The position numbers and the translations under genes were made by a program. Under the pieces are notes generated by a model. It made no database searches. It saw only the letters and a list, made by a program, of their open reading frames with translations, and had not been told where the DNA came from. From positions 36,738,699 through 36,802,698 of the forward strand of contig JASWHV010000013.1 in the NCBI GenBank assembly GCA_030760725.1: 64,000 bases of DNA, written 5' to 3'. Below, in pieces: positions 58,914 to 64,000 of the stretch. The DNA comes from Neostapfia colusana. Its lineage: Eukaryota; Streptophyta; Magnoliopsida; Poales; Poaceae. Each line of letters opens with the position of its first letter. The first letter of the stretch is position 1.

Positions 58914-61900
58914 ATGGTTCGCACTAGGACCACGCACGAAGTAGGTGGCTCTAGCCAAGGGGGAGGCGATGACTCCCAGCCACCGGCCTACGACAGCACC
59001 CCGCAGCAGCAGCCACCACCGCCGCCTCCGCTTACTCTAGCGGATGTGATAGCGGCATTGGTGGGAGGTCGTGAGGAGCAGACCGACCTGCTCCGCACGA
59101 TCGTGCAAAATACGTCCCAGGCGGGGGGAAGTCAAGATAGAGGGCCTCGGGAGCCCCGTGATGTGTCGTACTCGGATTTCATGAGTACGCACCCTCCAGT
59201 GTTCACCGAAGCTGGGGAACCACTGGAGGCGGACAACTGGCTGCGGACCATCGAGTCCAAGTTCGGGCTGCTCCAATGTACGGAGCGGCAGAAGACCCTG
59301 TTCACAGCACAGCAGCTCCACGGTGCCGCTGGTGCATGATGGGCAAATTATGTCGCCTCACGTCCGGCTGGCCATGCCGTGGAATGGCAAGAGTTCCGGG
59401 AGGCGTTCCGCGCCTACCACATTCCTCCCGGAATCATGAAGAGGAAGTTCCAAGAATTCTTGGAGCTGAAGCAGGGCGGGAGGAGTGCCCATGACTACTC
59501 CCGTGCCTTCAACCATCTGGCGCAATATGCGTCGGACTACATCTCCACCGAGGAGAAAAAGCGGGAACACTTCTATCGGGGGTTACACCCCAAAATGAAG
59601 ACCCATCTCGTTCAGTGGAATCGCGGCACATTCAACGACTTAGTCAATGCCGCGATCATGCAAGAGGATGCTCAGCGGGAGTTGGCAGCTGAGCAGCGGA
59701 AGCGCAGTGCTCCACCCAGCGGTGGGAGTTGCGCTACCCAGAAGTACCGTATGGTGTATCGGACACCATCCGGGCAGCAGTGGCGTCCACCGGCGCGACC
59801 TCAACAGTTCGGGGGACGTTTGTTCCAAGCACTCCCGTTCCGTCCGCCAATGCCACCACCAAGACAGCAGCAGCAGAAGACGGTACCCGGGGCGTTTCAA
59901 CCGCCACAACGCGCCCCGGGTTTCCGTCCACCGATCAGCAGGGGACCGCCCCGTTTCACCTGCTTCACGTGTGGCCAGGCGGGCCACTTCGCGAAGGATT
60001 GTCCCCAGGGGCAGCAGAGCAGCGGGCAAGCCCAGTTCCAGGGCGGTGCTCGAGGCCGACCTCCGGTGAAGAAGGTTGGTCAGCGGACTGGAGGCGTCCG
60101 CAACCTCGACAATGAGGACGCCCCAGAGGGAGACAACGTGCTGGCGGGTACGTTTACTCTCAACAATCAAGCCATCGTCATATTATTTGATTCTGGTGCA
60201 ACCCACAGCTTTATAAGTGCATCCTATGTGGCTAAACATCAATTGCATGTCTTCCCAACCGACTGCACTTATATGATCTGCTCACCCGGAGGGAAGATTT
60301 CAGCTAATATGATGATTCCAAAGGCACCTCTGTGCTTAGGTGGGAAACTATATCCCACCACCTTGATAATCCTTATGGGTCAAAAGATTGATGCAATCTT
60401 AGGGATGTCATGGCTACAATACCATGGCGCTGTCCTAGAGACTCGGACACGGACGGTTCACTTAAATTCTCCATTCCACCGTCCGCATTCCATGGTGTTA
60501 GACACGCCAGTCCGGGAAGTTTTAGCGATTAATAACGCTGAAGCTCTCAAGTTAGAGGACATCCCCGTAGTCCGGGAGTATCCTGACGTGTTCCCGGATG
60601 ATCTTCCGAGCATGCCACCTGAGCGGGATGTCGAGTTCAAGATTGAACTTGCACCCGGGACTATGCCCATATCACAGAGACCATACAAAATGTCTCCCAA
60701 TGAGCTGGCTGAACTGAAAGAACAGCTCAATGATCTGTTGAGCAAGGGTTTCATTAGGCCGAGTTCCTCGCCTTGGGGATGCTCGGCGCTGTTTGTAAAG
60801 AAGAAGGATGAAACCCTGAGGCTATGTGTGGACTACCGGCCGCTCAACGCCGTCACCATCAAGAATAAGTACCCACTGCCCCGTATTGACATCTTGTTTG
60901 ATCAACTTGTGGGGGCAAGTGTATTCTCAAAGATGGACCTTCGCTCTGGATATCACCAGATCAAGATCCGGGCGGAGGATATCCCGAAGACAGCGTTCTC
61001 GACGAGATATGGCTTATATGAATATCTTGTCATGTCCTTTGGTCTCACAAATGCTCCAGCCCATTTCATGTATCTCATGAACTCGGTGTTCATGCCGGAG
61101 CTGGACAAGTTCGTGGTAGTGTTCATCGACGATATCTTGGTTTACTCCAAGACAGAAGCCGAACATGCCGAACACTTGCGGATCATTCTTCAACGATTGC
61201 GAGACCACAAGCTTTATGCCAAGTTCAGCAAATGCGAATTTTGGATCAGCCAAGTGCCATTCTTGGGACATATCATCTCAGCTGAAGGCATTGCGGTTGA
61301 CCCAAGTAAAATAGAGCAAGTGTTGAAATGGAAAGCTCCCACTTCAGTTCATGAAGTCAGAAGCTTCCTCGGGTTAGCGGGATACTACCGGAGATTCATT
61401 CCAAGCTTCTCCAAGCTCGCTAAGCCGATGACAGAGTTGCTGAAGAAAGGGACGAAATATGTTTGGAACACGGCGTGTGAAGGAGCGTTCCGAACATTGG
61501 TGAAGCATCTCACAACAGCCCCGGTGTTAGCTCAGCCGGATACAACAAAGCCCTTCGACGTGTATTGTGACGCGTCCGGTATTGGGCTTGGCTGCGTGTT
61601 GATGCAGGAAGGACGTGTGGTCGCATATGGCTCATGCCAACTTCGGAACCATGAGCAGCATTATCCCACTCATGACCTTGAGCTTGCTGCAGTGGTTTTG
61701 GCGCTGAAAATATGGAGGCACTATCTCCTGGGGAATTTGGTGCATCTCTACACCGACCACAAGAGCTTGAAATACATTTTCACCCAGAAGGAGCTGAATA
61801 TGAGGCAACGGAGGTGGTTAGAATTAATCAAGGACTATGAAATTGAGATTCACTACCACCCCGGCAAGGTGAATGTGGTTGCCGACGCGCTGAGTCAGAA

Positions 61901-63443
61901 ATCACATGTCCATCACCTCACCATTACACCGGTGGACGAGGAAGAGCCAAGTTTATACTTGGTTCCTTATAGATCGCTGTACAACCTTGCCCTCATCCCT
62001 ACTATTAGGGAGGACATCATTGCAGCTCAGAAGACGGATAAAGGCATGGCACATCTCCGGAGACGGATAGACAATGGAGAGATCAAGTGTTTCCGGAAGG
62101 ATGATGAGGGGACGCTATGGTTTAATGACCGCATAGTCGTGCCCCGAGATATGGAGTTGAGGAAAAAGATCCTCTATGAAGCTCACTTGTCTAAATACTC
62201 CATTCATCCGGGCAGCAACAAGATGTACCAAGATTTGAAACAGAAATTTCGGTGGACATGGATGAAGCGGGAGGTAGCGAAGTACGTATCCGAGTGCGAT
62301 ACGTGCCGACGAGTGAAAGCTGATCACATGAATAAATCAGGGCTGTTGCAACCCCTGAAGATCCCGGCATGGAAATGGGAAGATGTGAGCATGGATTTCA
62401 TTGTGGGATTACCCCTAACATCCAACAAGCATGATTCCATATGGGTAATCGTTGATCGGTTAACCAAGACGGTTCATTTCATCCCAGTGAATACACGTTA
62501 CAATGCCGGCAAATATGCGGATCTATACATAGCGAAGATTCTATGCCTATACGGGGTACCCAAGACCATTGTCTCAGATCGAGGTGCATTATTTGTATCT
62601 CGCTTTTGGGAGCATCTACACGCTGCATTGGGTACTAAGTTGATCAGGAGCTCCGCCTATCACCCTCAGACAGATGGCCAGACAGAGAGGGTGAATCAAG
62701 TTTTGGAAGACATGTTGAGAGCATGTGCCATCCACCATGGTAGGAACTGGGATGATCACCTACCATTGGCGGAATTCTCGTACAACAATGGCTATCAGGC
62801 GAGCATCAAGATGGCACCCTATGAAGCTCTCTACGATCGTAAATGCCGCACCCCACTAAATTGGTGCGAGTCCGGTGAAAGGGTCACATTCGGGGTTGAT
62901 GTGGTGAACGACGCCGAAGAGCGCGTTCGGACAATTCAAGCCAATTTGAAGGCCGCTCAATCCCGACAGAAGAGCTACGCTGATAAGAGGCGTAGACCGT
63001 TGCACTTTGACGTCGGGGAACACGTGTACCCCCGCGTGTCTCCAATGAAGGGCGTGCACCGGTTCGGTGTGAAGGGGAAGCTCGCTCCCCGTTTTATTGG
63101 ACCCTACGCTATCACCGAGAAGTGTGGACCAGCGGCGTATCGATTGGAACTACCAGCATCTCTTTCTGGTGTCCATGATGTTTTCCATGTATCGCAACTG
63201 CGAAAATGTTTGAAGCATACAGCTGCTGTTCCTACCGAAGACATCGGCGAGTTGAAACCGGATTTAACATATGATGAGTATCCGGTGGCCATTCTTGATG
63301 AGAAAGCCCGAACCACGCGTAGCAGAACGTTGTGGTTCTACAAAATACTCTGGAGCAACCACACCGCCGAAGAAGCGACGTGGGAGAGTGAGGAGTTCCT
63401 TCGCTCCAAGTACCCGGAGTTCATGGCTTCTCAACACGGGTAA
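58914..63443 (+). CDS. gag-pol: Element I gag-pol polyprotein with one in-frame TGA
   Basis: There are 1509 codons in one frame, starting MVRTRTTHEVGG at 58914 (chosen over the ATG two codons earlier by comparison with C and E). Codon 142 (59337-59339) is TGA, where element E has the second Trp of TWW. Residue positions, counting that codon, are as follows. The capsid region is about 90-260, with FREAFRAYHIPP after the TGA. The CCHC knuckle CFTCGQAGHFAKDC is at 350-363 and protease LFDSGATHSF has its Asp at 426. RT has VVVFIDDILVYSK (FIDD 737-740) and RNase H has YCDASG (Asp 886). The integrase has the zinc ligands H1091, H1098, C1128 and C1131 and the triad D1161, D1222, E1258 (35 residues between the last two). 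The chromodomain is about 1458-1505 (FYKILWSNHTAEEATWESEEF). Products would be capsid, enzymes for copying RNA into DNA, and a heterochromatin-directed integrase. All key residues are present; only the TGA stands against activity. Confidence 0.95.
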
Positions 63444-63496
63444 GTCCCTATTACATTGCTATCTCTTCTTTTATAATCTCGGGACGAGATTCTTTT

Positions 63497-63509
63497 AAGG
63501 GGGGAGGGA
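63497..63509 (+). other. Element I polypurine tract
   Basis: AAGGGGGGAGGGA abuts the 3' LTR start, preceded by the TCTCGGGACGAGATTCTTTT block. It primes plus-strand synthesis. Confidence 0.93.
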
Positions 63510-64000
63510 TGTAAAATCCCAAGAAAAGGGACTTTCAAAAACTTTTCTTCACCTCACAACACCACAGTTTTTATTGTGGACACCTTAGGAAATGTTGTGA
63601 AGAGCAAGTAACCTCCATCAAAAGAATGATTAGAGGGGAAAGCCTTCACTTTCACAAGTAGTAGGGTTTCTACACATGAACATGAGAGGTCGAGCTCACC
63701 CCTAGAATTTAAAAAAAATCTTGGGAAGGTTCAGTCCAAAGCTCATGCAAATTCAACACTTTTTGAGGCACTTTTGGGTTATTTCAAAAAGTGGCCAATT
63801 TGAATGTAAATTCAAATTGCAGCAACTTTCATCACCCAAATTCAAAAGTTAGCTCCATATCTATACTCAGCACATTTTTCTGAGTAAACCCACCAATTTT
63901 CATCTCCATTGGAGCTCATCTTGTCAAGAGCTAAATTTGCAAGAATTCAAAACTGAATTTGAATTTCAGTTTAAATATGAAGCAAATTTAACCAAACAAA
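63510..64000 (+). mobile_element. Element I 3' LTR, first 491 bp
   Basis: It starts TGTAAAATCCC and matches 52886-53375 almost base for base. The window ends inside the AT-rich first section. Confidence 0.96.

Larger units (their letters stand above)
52886..64000 (+). mobile_element. Element I: young, nearly intact chromovirus (extends past the window)
   Basis: It has a complete 5' LTR (52886-57071), primer site, leader, one long gag-pol frame with a single TGA, a polypurine tract and the first 491 bp of the 3' LTR. Over that stretch the two LTRs differ by about four or five substitutions and two small indels, so the insertion is recent. It is inserted into the integrase region of element K. 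The five bases before it, TGTGT (52881-52885), are the expected target duplication. Its predicted right end is near 67,695 on this coordinate scale. Confidence 0.95.

Overview
The window is retrotransposon-packed plant nuclear DNA, most likely pericentromeric or other heterochromatin of a grass. No single-copy host gene could be supported. Nearly every base belongs to one family group of Ty3/Gypsy LTR retrotransposons of the chromovirus (Tekay/Del-like) type. Their features are LTRs of about 3.1-4.2 kb starting TGTAA and ending CA, a primer-binding site TGGTATCAGAGC matching initiator tRNA-Met, and a leader of 1.5-2.1 kb. They also share a single gag-pol frame (capsid, CCHC knuckle, DSG protease, RT with FIDD, RNase H, HHCC/D,D(35)E integrase, C-terminal chromodomain) and a purine tract before the 3' LTR. 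A grass is inferred from the element type, a CACTA end and a degraded 'putative gypsy type transposon' reading frame; the species cannot be told.

Layout, left to right. Element A (+) enters from the left with its pol 3' end (1-1824) and 3' LTR (1887-3377 and 7432-10095). The LTR is split by a minus-strand solo LTR (3378-7426, target duplication TTCAG). A itself sits in the 5' LTR of element Z, whose LTR end, primer site and leader occupy 10096-11811. Next is a 2.7 kb patch (11812-14523) with no LTR family sequence: a foldback, a 193-bp direct repeat, a CpG-dense block, a CACTA end and a degraded transposon reading frame. Then comes a second nest. The LTR of B (about 14524-17517) is interrupted by C (LTR 17518-21240, leader, gag to 24175). 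C's gag is interrupted by E (LTR 24176-26995 plus 39946-40978, leader, gag to 44241). E's LTR holds the complete minus-strand element D (26996-39945, target duplication CAGGC). E's gag/protease is cut by minus-strand LTR DNA and element K (44242-52885). K's integrase is cut by the young plus-strand element I (52886 to beyond 64000).

The elements are at different stages of decay. I is almost intact: its two LTRs differ at only a few positions over the 490 bp visible, and one TGA interrupts 1509 codons. D, E, C, A and K carry stops, frameshifts, LTR deletions or a deleted primer site. D is unusual because the capsid part of gag is replaced by a domain with an alpha-beta-beta-beta-alpha pattern resembling a double-stranded-RNA-binding domain.

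The most interesting signal lies in the untranslated leaders. Comparing I, Z, C, E and partly D shows a block of about 400 nt with a series of hairpins. Their stems differ in sequence between copies but stay complementary, including one with several compensatory pair changes around an invariant GCTTGG loop. The block begins just after a conserved splice-donor-like site. An acceptor-like CAG with an upstream CTGAT branch-type motif lies directly before the gag ATG in I, C and E. I infer a leader intron containing a structured RNA domain, arranged like a retroviral splice donor followed by a packaging signal. This comes from reading the sequence only and has not been tested.
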